Positions 21,487 to 37,136 of a DNA stretch of 64,000 nt are shown piece after piece (the stretch's first letter is position 1; the number at the start of each line of letters is the position of its first letter). The position numbers and the translations under genes are program-made. The DNA comes from Catenovulum agarivorans YM01 (GTDB taxonomy: Bacteria; Pseudomonadota; Gammaproteobacteria; Enterobacterales; Alteromonadaceae). The notes below the pieces were generated by a model. That model saw nothing but the letters and a program-made list of their open reading frames with translations, was not told where the DNA came from and did no database searches. The DNA lies in assembly GCF_000281085.1 (NCBI RefSeq), contig NZ_JH767524.1, positions 4,863 through 68,862 of the forward strand. Reading direction: 5' to 3'.

Positions 21487-23721
21487 ATGCCCGATAATCT
21501 TTTTTATCAAAATCTCACCCGTTTATTACGTGAAATACACCAAAGCACGCATTTCGCCGATATTCTGCCAAAACTAGAGTCGGAAATATTGGTTTTATTT
21601 AATTGCGAGCGTATGACGGTTTACCAAAGAAATAAAAATAGTTATGACATAGTCTCGCGGCATAAATCTGGCAACGAATTAAAAGAAATCCGAGTGCCGA
21701 TTGGCCCTCAATCGATTTCTGGTTATGTGGCTTTTAGTAAAGAGCCTCTTATTATTAAAGACCCTTACGACGTTGCCGAATTACAACTGATTCACCCAAA
21801 ACTTAGATTTGCTTCTCGTTTTGACAAACAAACCAATTTTAAATCCCGTAATATGTTGGTAGTGCCTATTATTGCCAACGATGTGTTATTGGGTGTACTC
21901 CAGCTTATTAATGTCACTAACAAAGAATGTTTTGACGACACTGATAAAGAAAAAGCTTTTGAGCTTGCGTCATTTTTAGGGCAAAAGTTTAGGTATGAAC
22001 TTGGTGGCACTAAAGCTCCCTTTGAATATTTAATCCATGAACAGCTTATTAGCCAAAAACAACTAACCGCCTGTGAAGAACAAGCGAAAGACTATTCAGA
22101 TTTAATTCGCCGTTTATTGGAAGATGTAAAATTACAAAATGCCGATATTGGTAAATCACTCGAAGTTTATTACCAAGTTAAATACATCAACGCCAATACA
22201 ACGTTACAACCCCACCCTGCCAACAATCATTTAAATACTCAGTACAAACGTAAAAATCTGGTGGTCATTTTAGCCAACCCAGAAATGCACCCTATTATAG
22301 TGATGGCGCAACCAACCAATGCCACTTTGTTACTTGAAGTTGAAAGTGCCACAGGTCTAATTAATTACGAACTTTGCGTCGCTTTGCCTGATGATATTTT
22401 AAAACTGATAGGTGGCTCAGGTTCAACTGACGAAAATTCAGCAGAGCTAGGGGAAATTTTAGATGAGATAGAAGATGCCACCGACGATGGTGACATTTCA
22501 GACGACGACAGTCCAAATGAAGAAGCGCCGGCAGTTGTGCGTTTAGTTAACCGCGTACTACAAGATGGCAAACGCTTAGAGGCGTCAGATATTCATATAG
22601 ACCCAGGTAAAGGTAAATCACCAACCAAAGTAAGAATGCGTATAGATGGTGTTTGCCAAGAAATTATTCAGATCCCACATTCACATCACGCAGCGACTAT
22701 AGCAAGAATTAAAATTTTAGCGCGTTTAGACATAGCCGAAAAACGTCTACCACAAGATGGTAAGTTCGCGGTGAAAATAAGTGGTAATTTAGTTGAAGTG
22801 CGGGTTGCGACTATACCAACCGTATTTGGTGAAGGTGTGGTTATGCGTATCTTAGCCTCTGGCGGCGCATTACCCTTTGGCGCACTTAACCTATCTAAAC
22901 GCAACCATCAAATGCTTGAGCAGCTTATTCAACACCCACATGGGATATTATTAGTTGTTGGACCAACTGGCTCAGGTAAAACCACCACCTTGCATGCAGT
23001 GTTAGGCAAACTAAATACGCCTGATAAGAAAATTTGGACAGCAGAAGATCCGGTAGAGATCACTCAACCTGGCTTACAGCAAGTGCAAATGAACAACAAA
23101 ATAGGTTTCGACTTTAAAACCGCACTGCGCGCATTTTTACGTGCCGATCCAGATATCATCTTAATAGGTGAAATGCGTGATAGAGAAACCGCACATGCTG
23201 GCGTTGAAGCGTCACTAACTGGTCACTTAGTATTATCAACTTTGCATACCAACTCGGCACCTGAAACCATTACACGTCTACTTGATTTAGGTTTAGATCC
23301 AGTCAACTTCTCAGATGCCTGTTTAGGTATTTTAGCCCAGCGTTTAATTAGAACCTTGTGCAAAGAGTGTAAAGTTGAATATCAACCCGATTCGGTAGAA
23401 ATAGAGTTTTTACGTCGTCAATATGGCGAACAACATTTTGACGAGCTGGAGATTAATCCTGCTGAATTAAAATTATACAAAGCTGGCGGTTGCGATAATT
23501 GTGCCCACTCGGGTTATAAAGGTAGAACCGGCATTCACGAATTACTCCGCATGACACCGGCACTACGACAGCTGGTATATAAAGAAGCATCTGTTCCCGA
23601 AATGAAACACCAGTGTATTGAAGATGGTATGCGTACATTAGTGCAAGACGGCATTATAAAAGTGTTACAGGGCGATACAGACTTCGCACAACTGCAAAAA
23701 ATAACCGCAGCTGAAGATTAA
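21487..23721 (+). CDS. GAF domain fused to PilB/GspE-type secretion ATPase
   Basis: 744 residues from the ATG at 21487 (MPDNLFYQNLTRLL); a TTG 25 codons earlier is open but lacks support. An N-terminal GAF domain (about 15-170) is followed by an N2-like region, an acidic linker (about 310-350), and a full T2SS/T4P ATPase: Walker A GPTGSGKT at 492-499, GEMRDRET at 561-568, HLVLSTLHTN near 580 and the zinc tetracysteine CKEC (625) and CDNC (669). No pilin, platform or secretin genes are next to it. It could power a pilus or secretion system encoded elsewhere, with GAF sensing; this is inference. Confidence 0.88.
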   Translation: MPDNLFYQNLTRLLREIHQSTHFADILPKLESEILVLFNCERMTVYQRNKNSYDIVSRHKSGNELKEIRVPIGPQSISGYVAFSKEPLIIKDPYDVAELQLIHPKLRFASRFDKQTNFKSRNMLVVPIIANDVLLGVLQLINVTNKECFDDTDKEKAFELASFLGQKFRYELGGTKAPFEYLIHEQLISQKQLTACEEQAKDYSDLIRRLLEDVKLQNADIGKSLEVYYQVKYINANTTLQPHPANNHLNTQYKRKNLVVILANPEMHPIIVMAQPTNATLLLEVESATGLINYELCVALPDDILKLIGGSGSTDENSAELGEILDEIEDATDDGDISDDDSPNEEAPAVVRLVNRVLQDGKRLEASDIHIDPGKGKSPTKVRMRIDGVCQEIIQIPHSHHAATIARIKILARLDIAEKRLPQDGKFAVKISGNLVEVRVATIPTVFGEGVVMRILASGGALPFGALNLSKRNHQMLEQLIQHPHGILLVVGPTGSGKTTTLHAVLGKLNTPDKKIWTAEDPVEITQPGLQQVQMNNKIGFDFKTALRAFLRADPDIILIGEMRDRETAHAGVEASLTGHLVLSTLHTNSAPETITRLLDLGLDPVNFSDACLGILAQRLIRTLCKECKVEYQPDSVEIEFLRRQYGEQHFDELEINPAELKLYKAGGCDNCAHSGYKGRTGIHELLRMTPALRQLVYKEASVPEMKHQCIEDGMRTLVQDGIIKVLQGDTDFAQLQKITAAED

Positions 23722-23761
23722 CCCAAGCCATGGAGCATGAATAATCTAAGATGCTTGCAAA

Positions 23762-23787
23762 CAAAAGGGTAAACATTTACCCTTTTG
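23762..23787 (+). promoter_or_regulatory. Perfect palindrome upstream of GH2 gene, LacI-type operator
   Basis: Arms CAAAAGGGTAAA and TTTACCCTTTTG flank a two-base centre, 12 perfect pairs. The core GTAAACATTTAC resembles LacI/GalR-family operators, which often read GTAAACGTTTAC. It lies 33 bases before the GH2 start and 41 after the previous stop. It lacks a T tail, so a terminator is less likely than an operator. Confidence 0.5.
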
Positions 23788-23819
23788 TGAAATTAATTTA
23801 CCCAACATATGAGGTATGC

Positions 23820-26231
23820 ATGCTTAGGTTTATTCTTGCCGCTGTACTGGCGACCCTATCAGTTCACAGTGTAAATGCACAAACACAATTTGATTCATTT
23901 AATTTTGCTTGGCAATTCCATCGAGGTGACATTAACAATGGCCAGTCACCTCAATTAGATACAGATAGCTGGCGAACAGTAAATTTACCACATGACTATT
24001 CAATTGAAGATCAACCTGGCACAAGCAGTCCATTTTCAGCAGATTCACTAGATGCGTACGACACGGGTTATACCCTTGGTGGCATTGCTTGGTATCGCAA
24101 AGAGTTTGTTAACACCAATAAAAGTGGTCGCACAGTTATTTATTTTGATGGCATCTACATGCTGTCGGAAATATATGTAAATGGCACAAAAGTAGGTGGA
24201 CAAGCCAATGGTTATACAGGTTTTTACATCGACATCACTGAACATTTATACTCAGACCAAAGCAAAAACCTAATTGCGGTCAAAGTAAATAACCCACACC
24301 TTAATAGCCGCTGGTACTCTGGTTCGGGGATATACCGCCCGGTTAAGTTACTGCAATTACCACAAAACTATATTGCACCTTTTGCTAAACACTATCAGGC
24401 GGTTTTATTAAGTAACAACAATGCTGAGTTAAAAGTAACACTAGAACTAACCAATACCCAAGCAGATATCCAAGCCACACAGTTGGATACGCAAATTGTC
24501 GCCAGTAACGGCAAAGTAATATATCAGCATCAACAAACTGAATTTAACCAGCAGACGGCACAAATAACTCAATCACACCAACTAGCAGGTATTCAAACAT
24601 GGTCAGCTGCAGCACCTAACCTATATACAGTTGAACAGACAGTTACTTTTAGCAATGGCCAACAACAGCAATTGCGACAAAAAGTTGGTTTTCGTTCGAT
24701 TCAGTATAGTGCAACTCAAGGTCTACTCATTAATGACCAGCCTGTATTGCTAAAAGGCATGAACATTCACCACGACCATTACATGCTAGGCGCAGCTTCG
24801 TGGCCTGATGCTGAATATCGCAAATTATCCATTATCAAACAGGCTGGCTACAATGCTATTCGTTTGTCACACAACCCGCCTGCGTCCTCTTTATTAGCTG
24901 CAGCAGATGAAATTGGTTTATATGTAATTAATGAATCATTCGATAGTTGGAATAAACCTAAGTGGGATCACAAAAACGATTATTCAGCGCACTTCGCCAA
25001 TGATTGGCAGCGCGATCTGAGCAATTTTATCAAGCGAGACATTAACCACCCAAGCATTATTATGTGGTCAATTGGTAACGAAATACCTGAGCAGGTTGAT
25101 GACTTGGGTGTCGCAACAGCACAAAAACTTATCCAAGCAGTGACAACACTCGACACTACAAGACCTGTCACTATAGGCGCAAATGTAAGTGATGATTGGG
25201 CTGATAAACTGCTTAATCAGTTTGATATAGTTGGTTATAACTACCAAGAAAAGTTTTACCAAAAAGATCATCAGCGCCAGCCTAACCGAGTTATGTACGG
25301 CTCTGAAACCTACCCGGCACGAGCTTTTGAATATTGGCAATTCGTTGAACAACACCCTTATATTATTGGTGACTTTGTCTGGACCGGCTGGGACTACCTA
25401 GGTGAAGCTTCTATCGGTTGGACAGGTTATGCACCCGAATGGAAAGGTTTAGCGCCCTACCCTTGGCATCTGGCGTATTGTGGCGACATTGATGCATTAG
25501 GCAATAAAAGACCTGCTGCTTATTATCGAGACTATTTATGGCAGAGCGACCACAATGGCCTAGAAGTGTTTGTAAAAAGCCCACAACCTTGGTTAGAGCC
25601 AACACCAAACCCTGACTGGATCTTATGGTGGACTTACCCTGATATTCACCCAAGTTGGACATGGCCAAATGCTGGCACAAAACCATTAGAAGTCACTGTT
25701 TATACCAGGTTAGCTAAAGTGGATTTACACTTAAATGGGCAATTAATTGCAAGTAAAACCATAAGTGCAAGGGACGAGTATCAAGCCCACTTTCAACTGC
25801 CTTATCAAGCTGGCGATCTAACTGCACTCGGTTATAACCAACAAGGTGAGTTAGTGTCAGAGAAACGCTTAACCACCCACAAACAAGCGCATACAATTAA
25901 ATTGTCTGCCGAGAAAACAGCAATAAATGCTGATGGACATTCACTAGTATATGTACAAGCGCAATTGTTCGACCAAAATGGTGTGCCGATTTACCACTTA
26001 AGCCAAGATCAACAAATCAAATTTTCCACAACTGGCTCAGGTAAGCTAATGGCCATTGGTAATGCCAACCCAACATCAACTGAAAGTTTTCAAACAAATA
26101 CTCGTCAAAGCTTTCAAGGTAAGTTAGTGGCAGTCATTCAAAGTAAACTTGCTGGTAGCGAAGACATAACAGTCACAGCAACGGCTGCAGGCTTGCGCAG
26201 TGACTCAGTTAGCATCAAAATAAACCGATAG
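23820..26231 (+). CDS. Secreted GH2 beta-galactosidase-like enzyme
   Basis: 803 residues from the ATG at 23820, chosen because GAGG lies 5 bases upstream and the product then begins with a signal peptide (MLRFILAAVLATLSVHSVNA). Domains: GH2 sugar-binding jelly roll (about 25-185, with RWYSGSGIYRPV), immunoglobulin-like domain (190-295), TIM barrel (300-580) with acid/base Glu421 in WSIGNE and nucleophile Glu496 in YGSE, then DUF4982-like and Ig-like C-terminal domains (625-803). The family includes beta-galactosidases acting on plant and algal glycans; the true substrate is not visible. A terminator follows. Confidence 0.88.
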   Translation: MLRFILAAVLATLSVHSVNAQTQFDSFNFAWQFHRGDINNGQSPQLDTDSWRTVNLPHDYSIEDQPGTSSPFSADSLDAYDTGYTLGGIAWYRKEFVNTNKSGRTVIYFDGIYMLSEIYVNGTKVGGQANGYTGFYIDITEHLYSDQSKNLIAVKVNNPHLNSRWYSGSGIYRPVKLLQLPQNYIAPFAKHYQAVLLSNNNAELKVTLELTNTQADIQATQLDTQIVASNGKVIYQHQQTEFNQQTAQITQSHQLAGIQTWSAAAPNLYTVEQTVTFSNGQQQQLRQKVGFRSIQYSATQGLLINDQPVLLKGMNIHHDHYMLGAASWPDAEYRKLSIIKQAGYNAIRLSHNPPASSLLAAADEIGLYVINESFDSWNKPKWDHKNDYSAHFANDWQRDLSNFIKRDINHPSIIMWSIGNEIPEQVDDLGVATAQKLIQAVTTLDTTRPVTIGANVSDDWADKLLNQFDIVGYNYQEKFYQKDHQRQPNRVMYGSETYPARAFEYWQFVEQHPYIIGDFVWTGWDYLGEASIGWTGYAPEWKGLAPYPWHLAYCGDIDALGNKRPAAYYRDYLWQSDHNGLEVFVKSPQPWLEPTPNPDWILWWTYPDIHPSWTWPNAGTKPLEVTVYTRLAKVDLHLNGQLIASKTISARDEYQAHFQLPYQAGDLTALGYNQQGELVSEKRLTTHKQAHTIKLSAEKTAINADGHSLVYVQAQLFDQNGVPIYHLSQDQQIKFSTTGSGKLMAIGNANPTSTESFQTNTRQSFQGKLVAVIQSKLAGSEDITVTATAAGLRSDSVSIKINR

Positions 26232-26250
26232 AAAAAATCGATTAAGTTGA

Positions 26251-26293
26251 GCGCAAAAACCCTAACACTTGGTGGTTTTTGCGCGTTTGTTTA
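26251..26293 (+). terminator. Terminator of the GH2 gene
   Basis: Perfect 11-base stem GCGCAAAAACC (26251-26261) and GGTTTTTGCGC (26274-26284) with a 12-base loop, followed by GTTTGTTT. Confidence 0.8.
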
Positions 26294-26341
26294 ATTGTTA
26301 AACTACACTTCCTGCTAAATTTTAAAAATCCGCAGCCAAAC

Positions 26342-26366
26342 CGCACTTTTTATGGTATAAAGTGCG
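26342..26366 (+). promoter_or_regulatory. Inverted repeat over the folE2 promoter
   Basis: Arms CGCACTTT (26342-26349) and AAAGTGCG (26359-26366) with nine bases between. A TATAAA -10-like hexamer (26356-26361) overlaps the right arm; no clear -35 was found. folE2 genes in several bacteria are controlled by zinc through Zur; whether this repeat is a Zur box is not established. Confidence 0.4.
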
Positions 26367-26414
26367 CCCTTTTTGAACAGAGTAATGATCTAACCAGCTA
26401 TATTTGGAGTATGA

Positions 26415-27344
26415 ATGCCAACTTCTATGCCTGACATCGCCAACCAATCCGCAGCCCAACACGAAGGGGAATTAGATTGGGTAGGCATGAGCGAAATTGA
26501 AGTGCCAATAATGATTGCAGCAAAAGATGAAAACGAGCGCGCAGTCAGTGCACGAGTTGAAGCTTTTGTAAATCTAACGCAGGCTAAAGCAAAAGGCATT
26601 CACATGTCGCGTTTATATTTATTGCTGGATCAACTGTCAACTGAAGGTAGTTTAACTAAAGAAAGTTTAGCTCAGTTACTAAATGACTTTATTGAAAGTC
26701 ACGAAGAGCTTAGCGACAAAGCTTTTGTTAAATTTACATTTGACTACCATATGCGTCGTCGTTCATTAATTAGTGGTAAACAAGGTTGGAAAGCCTACCC
26801 TATTACAATTATTGGTTACTTCGCTGATGGTCAAATAACTACCGAAATGCAAGTAGATGTACCATACTCATCTACCTGTCCTTGCTCTGCAGCACTTGCA
26901 CGTCAACTTATTCAACAAGCTTTTGCGAATAAGTTTGGTGATGAAGGTGCGCTAGATGCAAAACAAGTGAAACAATGGTTAGGTACAACAGAAGGTATAG
27001 TCGCAACCCCACATAGCCAACGCAGTGTCGCTGAGGTTAAAGTGAAACTTGCAGACGAAGTGACCGAATTCCCTATTATTGATTTAGTTGATGCAGTTGA
27101 ACAAGCGTTACAAACGCCGGTACAAGCAGCAGTTAAACGTGAAGATGAGCAAGAATTTGCACGTTTAAATGGGCAAAACTTAATGTTTTGTGAAGATGCG
27201 GGTCGTCGTTTAAAACATACGTTAAATCAAGTTGCGGGTTACCTAGATTTTTGGATCAGGGTAAATCATTACGAATCATTGCATGCGCACGATGCTGTGA
27301 GTGTTTCAACCAAAGGAATAGCGGGCGGATATAGAGCCTACTAG
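26415..27344 (+). CDS. folE2: GTP cyclohydrolase I, type IB (FolE2)
   Basis: 309 residues. It converts GTP to dihydroneopterin triphosphate, the first step to tetrahydrofolate and queuosine. Family marks: MPDIANQ near the start, GMSEIEVPI (24-32), the active-site segment [11 protein letters not shown] with Cys155 and Cys157, and the C-terminal [12 protein letters not shown]. It is unrelated in sequence to the zinc enzyme FolE and can use other metals, so it is often induced under zinc limitation. GGAG lies 5 bases upstream of the ATG. Confidence 0.93.
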   Translation: MPTSMPDIANQSAAQHEGELDWVGMSEIEVPIMIAAKDENERAVSARVEAFVNLTQAKAKGIHMSRLYLLLDQLSTEGSLTKESLAQLLNDFIESHEELSDKAFVKFTFDYHMRRRSLISGKQGWKAYPITIIGYFADGQITTEMQVDVPYSSTCPCSAALARQLIQQAFANKFGDEGALDAKQVKQWLGTTEGIVATPHSQRSVAEVKVKLADEVTEFPIIDLVDAVEQALQTPVQAAVKREDEQEFARLNGQNLMFCEDAGRRLKHTLNQVAGYLDFWIRVNHYESLHAHDAVSVSTKGIAGGYRAY

Positions 27345-27353
27345 AATATACAT

Positions 27354-27391
27354 ATTCAAATTTAATGAATGTTTATTCATTGAATTTGAAT
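27354..27391 (+). repeat. Long AT-rich hairpin after folE2
   Basis: Two 17-base arms (ATTCAAATTTAATGAAT and ATTCATTGAATTTGAAT) with a four-base loop GTTT and a single G-T pair. It begins 10 bases after the folE2 stop. It may terminate or protect the folE2 message; no T run follows. Confidence 0.55.
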
Positions 27392-27429
27392 TAAAATTAG
27401 TCAACTGCAAAAAAATGATTTAACGGAGG

Positions 27430-27479
27430 CATTTTAGCCAAACGTCATTTTAACCGAAGTTAGCTACATTTTAGCCGAA
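27430..27479 (+). repeat. Three direct repeats upstream of gltB
   Basis: CATTTTAGCCAAA (27430-27442), CATTTTAACCGAA (27446-27458) and CATTTTAGCCGAA (27467-27479), offset by 16 and 21 bases. They lie about 70-120 bases before the candidate promoter and may be activator sites. Seen: the repeats. Inferred: regulation. Confidence 0.45.
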
Positions 27480-27551
27480 ATAAGCGGCAACATAATCACT
27501 AAAATCGACACAAAGGCGTGTTGAGAGACAAGTATTGCAAGATCGAATAGA

Positions 27552-27580
27552 TTGATTTTAATGCGAGAAAACATTATCGT
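27552..27580 (+). promoter_or_regulatory. Possible gltBD promoter
   Basis: TTGATT (27552-27557), 17-base spacer, TATCGT (27575-27580), about 130 bases before the gltB start. The hexamers match consensus only moderately. Confidence 0.35.
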
Positions 27581-27710
27581 ATTAGGTTCTGTCGAAAATT
27601 TAACTGAATGAAAATACATGGTAGCGATGCGCACGCAATCTTGTGGTAATTAACTTTACACACAATATTGCAAGTTGTACGCGGAAACCCATGGGCCTCG
27701 GAGGTTTTGA

Positions 27711-33603
<5,893 letters not shown>

Positions 33604-33624
33604 GTTAAATAATTTAAACCGATT

Positions 33625-33652
33625 AAAAAACCCAGCTGACGCTGGGTTTTTT
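33625..33652. terminator. Bidirectional terminator between gltD and dusA
   Basis: AAAAAACCCAGC (33625-33636), loop TGAC, GCTGGGTTTTTT (33641-33652). The A and T flanks make it work for both converging genes. Confidence 0.85.
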
Positions 33653-33680
33653 GTTTGTTAACTTTGAAGTTTAGGTTTGA

Positions 33681-34673
33681 CTACCCTTCCATAGCCGCAA
33701 AGGCACCCTCAAACACCTCAATACCATGCGGATAGTTACGTGCATTTTCACTTAAATAACGTCGCCACATACGCGCATTTGGTTGACCATTGAATAGACC
33801 CAACATATGTCTTGCAATATGCCAAGCGGTTGTTTGATAACCTGTATCTGAAACAGCCGTTTCGCGCTCTATATAAGGATACATTGCCTCAACGACTTGA
33901 CGACGTGAAAGTATAGGCTGCTCACAAGAAAACAGCTTAGCGTCAAGCTCAGCTAACATATACGGGTTTTGATAAACCGCTCGACCTAACATTACACCAT
34001 CAATGTGCTGTAAGTGCTCATCCACCTGCTCAAAAGTCTCGATACCACCATTAATGCTAATTTGTAGCTCAGGGAATTCCTGCTTAAGCTGATACACTCT
34101 TGGATAATTTAACGGTGGCACTTCACGATTTTGTTTAGGGCTTAAACCTTGCAACCAAGCTTTACGCGCATGCACAATAAAGTGTTCACAACCTGCATCA
34201 GCTACTTGCTCAACAAAGCTTTGTAAAAACGCATAATCGTCGCTGTCATCAATGCCAATACGGGTTTTAACCGTTACTGGAATATCCACTTCCGCCTGCA
34301 TAGCTTTAACACAATCTGCAACCAACTCAGGTTTAGCCATTAAACAAGCGCCAAACATACCGTTTTGCACGCGGTCTGAAGGACAACCGACGTTAATATT
34401 AATTTCATCATAACCGTACTCTTGCGCTTTAATCGCAGATTTGGTCATATCAGAGGCATCACTACCACCAAGCTGCAAAACCACAGGGTGCTCAGCATCA
34501 TCAAATTTAATGTAATCACCTTTACCAAATAAAATAGCGCCTGTCGTAACCATTTCGGTGTATAAAACAGCGTGTTGCGACATAACACGGTAGAAATAGC
34601 GGCAATGGCGGTCAGTCCAGTCAAGCATAGGGGCGACTGAGAATGTGTGGTTTACAGGTTTGATAGACTTCAT
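33681..34673 (-). CDS. dusA: tRNA-dihydrouridine synthase A
   Basis: 330 residues from the ATG at 34673 ([20 protein letters not shown]); the frame is open 43 codons further but that part is not Dus-like. An FMN-dependent barrel enzyme that reduces uridine 20/20a of tRNA. Visible: [29 protein letters not shown] with the catalytic Cys, [29 protein letters not shown] and SINGGI. The [13 protein letters not shown] segment is typical of DusA rather than DusB or DusC. No strong ribosome site precedes the ATG. Confidence 0.93.
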   Translation of the reverse strand: MKSIKPVNHTFSVAPMLDWTDRHCRYFYRVMSQHAVLYTEMVTTGAILFGKGDYIKFDDAEHPVVLQLGGSDASDMTKSAIKAQEYGYDEININVGCPSDRVQNGMFGACLMAKPELVADCVKAMQAEVDIPVTVKTRIGIDDSDDYAFLQSFVEQVADAGCEHFIVHARKAWLQGLSPKQNREVPPLNYPRVYQLKQEFPELQISINGGIETFEQVDEHLQHIDGVMLGRAVYQNPYMLAELDAKLFSCEQPILSRRQVVEAMYPYIERETAVSDTGYQTTAWHIARHMLGLFNGQPNARMWRRYLSENARNYPHGIEVFEGAFAAMEG

Positions 34674-34755
34674 GGTATTAATACTGTGCGGAGCTAAAGG
34701 CGAAATAAAAAATGCATTATACCTTTTGCTAAGCCACTGTGTCGAATCATCAACA

Positions 34756-35331
34756 CTAACTATGACAATAACACCCCTTAGCATCGCTAATAATAGTTGC
34801 ACCTAAATAAGCTTGTTCAGAGGATATATAGTTTTCAACTATACCTTGTTGAGGTGCGCAAAATAGGCCTGTTGCATACGGGCCTAAATACACTAAAAGC
34901 CCTTGCTGATTAAATACCGCAACTGCTGGTGTTGAGGGAATATAAGAAATTAAGGCTGAGTCACTGGTAACAGTTAGTTGGTTATTAATAAAACCTTGTT
35001 CAGTGGCGAGTTGTTTTACCGAATCAATATGAGGTTTAGCCACAGTTTGGCAATAACATCTTGTGTCCGCTGCAAAGTGCAGAGTTGTATTGCGAGTATC
35101 TATACCAGCAGATTGTAGCTTATTAACAAATTCGCGTTCAAAACTTGCTTGTGCGCTTAACAAAGTTAGTTGATTGTTTGGATCAAACAAACCAACTCGC
35201 AAATTAGATAAATACAAAATGCTACCAAGCAAGACACTCGCCCATACTACAATAAACAGACTAACCGCTTTAAATTTTGAAGCGCGCCATTTCTTGATTA
35301 AGCTGCTCGATATGTTTGTGCAATAGTGCAA
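34756..35331 (-). CDS. Single-span membrane protein with CxC motifs, DUF6436-like
   Basis: 191 residues. A short cytoplasmic N-terminus, one membrane segment (about 21-42), then a soluble domain predicted to be periplasmic. Cys-Tyr-Cys occurs twice (92-94 in RCYC and 187-189 in GCYCHS). The arrangement and the [14 protein letters not shown] strand pair resemble thioredoxin-fold proteins; I believe it belongs to the DUF6436 group, with moderate certainty. Its start overlaps the end of the chemoreceptor gene by 62 bases, with no good later start, so translation is probably coupled. Function unknown. Confidence 0.65.
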   Translation of the reverse strand: MHYCTNISSSLIKKWRASKFKAVSLFIVVWASVLLGSILYLSNLRVGLFDPNNQLTLLSAQASFEREFVNKLQSAGIDTRNTTLHFAADTRCYCQTVAKPHIDSVKQLATEQGFINNQLTVTSDSALISYIPSTPAVAVFNQQGLLVYLGPYATGLFCAPQQGIVENYISSEQAYLGATIISDAKGCYCHS

Positions 35332-36751
35332 AATTATCTCCGGCCATGTCGGCGTACTGTTTTAATTGTTCAGAGGTTAACGACAGTTCTTGCGTTGAAT
35401 GCGAAATACTTTGCGATACATTACTCTGCTCTTCAACAGCGGTCGCAACATACGCAATATTTTCCGACACTTTGGCTATGTCATTAACCACATTCGCAAT
35501 TTCAGCTTTAGCGGTTGCTGACGCCGCATCAGCAGTTGACGCCCGCTCTAAACATTCGTTCATTTGTGTTACTGACTTTTCAGCATCAGTTATCAAAGAG
35601 GCTGTAATATCACTAATTTGTTCAGTATTCTCGCGAGTACGCATCGCCAATTGACGCACTTCGTCCGCGACTACGGCAAATCCCCGACCATGTTCCCCTG
35701 CGCGCGCACTCTCAATTGCCGCATTTAACGCCAATAAATTGGTTTGCTCAGAAATCGACTTAATCGCCTCCATGACCTCTTTAATACGATTACATTTTGT
35801 CGCCAAAGAATCTATCGTGGTAGCCGCACACGACAACTCAGTTTTAAGCTGTGACATTTCTTGGCTGCCATTGGTAATCACCTTGTCTGCTTCATTAGCG
35901 CGCGTTAGCGCTGCTTCGGTAAAGGTATTCACATCAGCTGCCCGCTCGGCAACATCTGAGTTAGCGGTGGTCATTTCTTCAGTGGCCGTGGCAATTAAAG
36001 CCACCTGCTCGTTGGTTGTTTCGGTTGACTGTTCAACATTGGCGGTTAACGAAGCAACCTGTTTAGACAAACCAGCAACTTCTTGATTCACTGCACTTGC
36101 ATGTGAAACAAACTGCTGAAAAGAGCTAATTAACTGATTAAAGCCGCGTAGATTGCGGTTCTTCTGGTCTAACTCAACACCTAAATTAAATTGACCTTGC
36201 TGTGCCAAAATTTTCTCGACGGTATTAGTTAACTGCAAACCAGCTTGCGCCTCGCGTAAGCTAGTTTTTGCGACAAACATTAATAAAGCTGCTTCTGTTA
36301 CCGCGAATAATGCATGGATAATTAAGATATAAAATTGCAAATGCGATTGCTCAAATACATATATAGACATGCCTTGGCTTTGCAAAATAAAAAAGCTGAT
36401 GTGGTGCAATGCGACCACAATCACGCTGGTTAAAATCACCGCCCAATCACGATAAAAACTTAAAAAAGCCAGCATGACGAATATTTCAAAATGGATTTCA
36501 ATTAATCCTGACGTTTGGTGAATATGCAAAGCTGCAAACAACTGAATCGCTATACCAACACTATGCCGAGAAACAGCAGCAAAAGGCTGCGAGAATATTA
36601 AAAAAAGTGGTACGGCTAAGATAGCTGAGCCTAACACTACAGCTTCAGTCCAAGTGCCGGTAAAAAACGCGATTAAGAAAGATAAAATGAACTGGCCAAT
36701 CAACACACCAGTGAAAATTCGATTTGATTTTTCAATCCAAGGATATTGCAT
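35270..36751 (-). CDS. Methyl-accepting chemotaxis protein with polytopic membrane domain
   Basis: 493 residues. The first about 190 residues form five to six hydrophobic segments with no sizeable periplasmic domain ([35 protein letters not shown], then further segments to about 165). A signalling domain follows: the hairpin tip contains [20 protein letters not shown] and [20 protein letters not shown]. It would control a CheA/CheW complex. The absence of a ligand-binding domain suggests it senses a membrane or energy state; this is inference. GAGG precedes the ATG. Confidence 0.88.
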   Translation of the reverse strand: MQYPWIEKSNRIFTGVLIGQFILSFLIAFFTGTWTEAVVLGSAILAVPLFLIFSQPFAAVSRHSVGIAIQLFAALHIHQTSGLIEIHFEIFVMLAFLSFYRDWAVILTSVIVVALHHISFFILQSQGMSIYVFEQSHLQFYILIIHALFAVTEAALLMFVAKTSLREAQAGLQLTNTVEKILAQQGQFNLGVELDQKNRNLRGFNQLISSFQQFVSHASAVNQEVAGLSKQVASLTANVEQSTETTNEQVALIATATEEMTTANSDVAERAADVNTFTEAALTRANEADKVITNGSQEMSQLKTELSCAATTIDSLATKCNRIKEVMEAIKSISEQTNLLALNAAIESARAGEHGRGFAVVADEVRQLAMRTRENTEQISDITASLITDAEKSVTQMNECLERASTADAASATAKAEIANVVNDIAKVSENIAYVATAVEEQSNVSQSISHSTQELSLTSEQLKQYADMAGDNFALLHKHIEQLNQEMARFKI

Positions 36752-36790
36752 TGTGACCTCAAATTTTGTTGGAGCATGTAGCTATACAGA

Positions 36791-36816
36791 CTAGCCTTAA
36801 GTCTAGGCGCTTAAGT
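36791..36816. repeat. Adjacent direct repeats upstream of the chemoreceptor
   Basis: CTAGCCTTAAGT (36791-36802) and CTAGGCGCTTAAGT (36803-36816) stand head to tail, about 40 bases before the start of the gene at 36751. A regulator site is possible. Confidence 0.35.
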
Positions 36817-36945
36817 AAAATGTGCCAGAACAGAGTCGAAAAGATGTGGTGTTATACGCAAAAAATAAGAAAGAAGATCAAAACTTATATTAGATAAACT
36901 GTTACGAGAAATATGTAAGATTTAAGAGATTTGAATGGAACCAAA

Positions 36946-37021
36946 TGGTGCCCAGAGGCGGAATCGAACCACCGACACGGGGATTTTCAATCCCCTGCTC
37001 TACCGACTGAGCTATCTGGGC
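36946..37021 (-). tRNA. tRNA-Phe (GAA), copy 2
   Basis: 76 bases including encoded CCA. Starts GCCCAGATAGCTCAG; anticodon loop TTGAAAA in a stem GGGGA/TCCCC; T loop GGTTCGATTCC; acceptor pairs with CTGGGC. Identical to the copy at 37137-37212. Confidence 0.97.
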
Positions 37022-37037
37022 TTTAAGATGTTTTAAA

Positions 37038-37113
<76 letters not shown>

Positions 37114-37136
37114 ACATTTAAAAACTTTTAGATAAA

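Larger units (their letters stand above)
27345..27710. other. Intergenic region folE2-gltB with hairpin and repeats
   Basis: 366 bases without a gene. It contains a long AT-rich hairpin (27354-27391), three imperfect direct repeats CATTTTARCCRAA (27430-27479) and a possible gltB promoter. The remaining part (about 27581-27705) shows no further clear element apart from the strong GGAGG ribosome site of gltB. Confidence 0.5.

Noticed and set aside
23751-23819. 23-residue extension of the GH2 protein
   Set aside because: It would bury the signal peptide and translate through the palindrome; GAGG supports 23820.
34674-34802. 43-residue extension of DusA
   Set aside because: Not family-like and overlaps the neighbouring gene end; the ATG at 34673 fits DusA.
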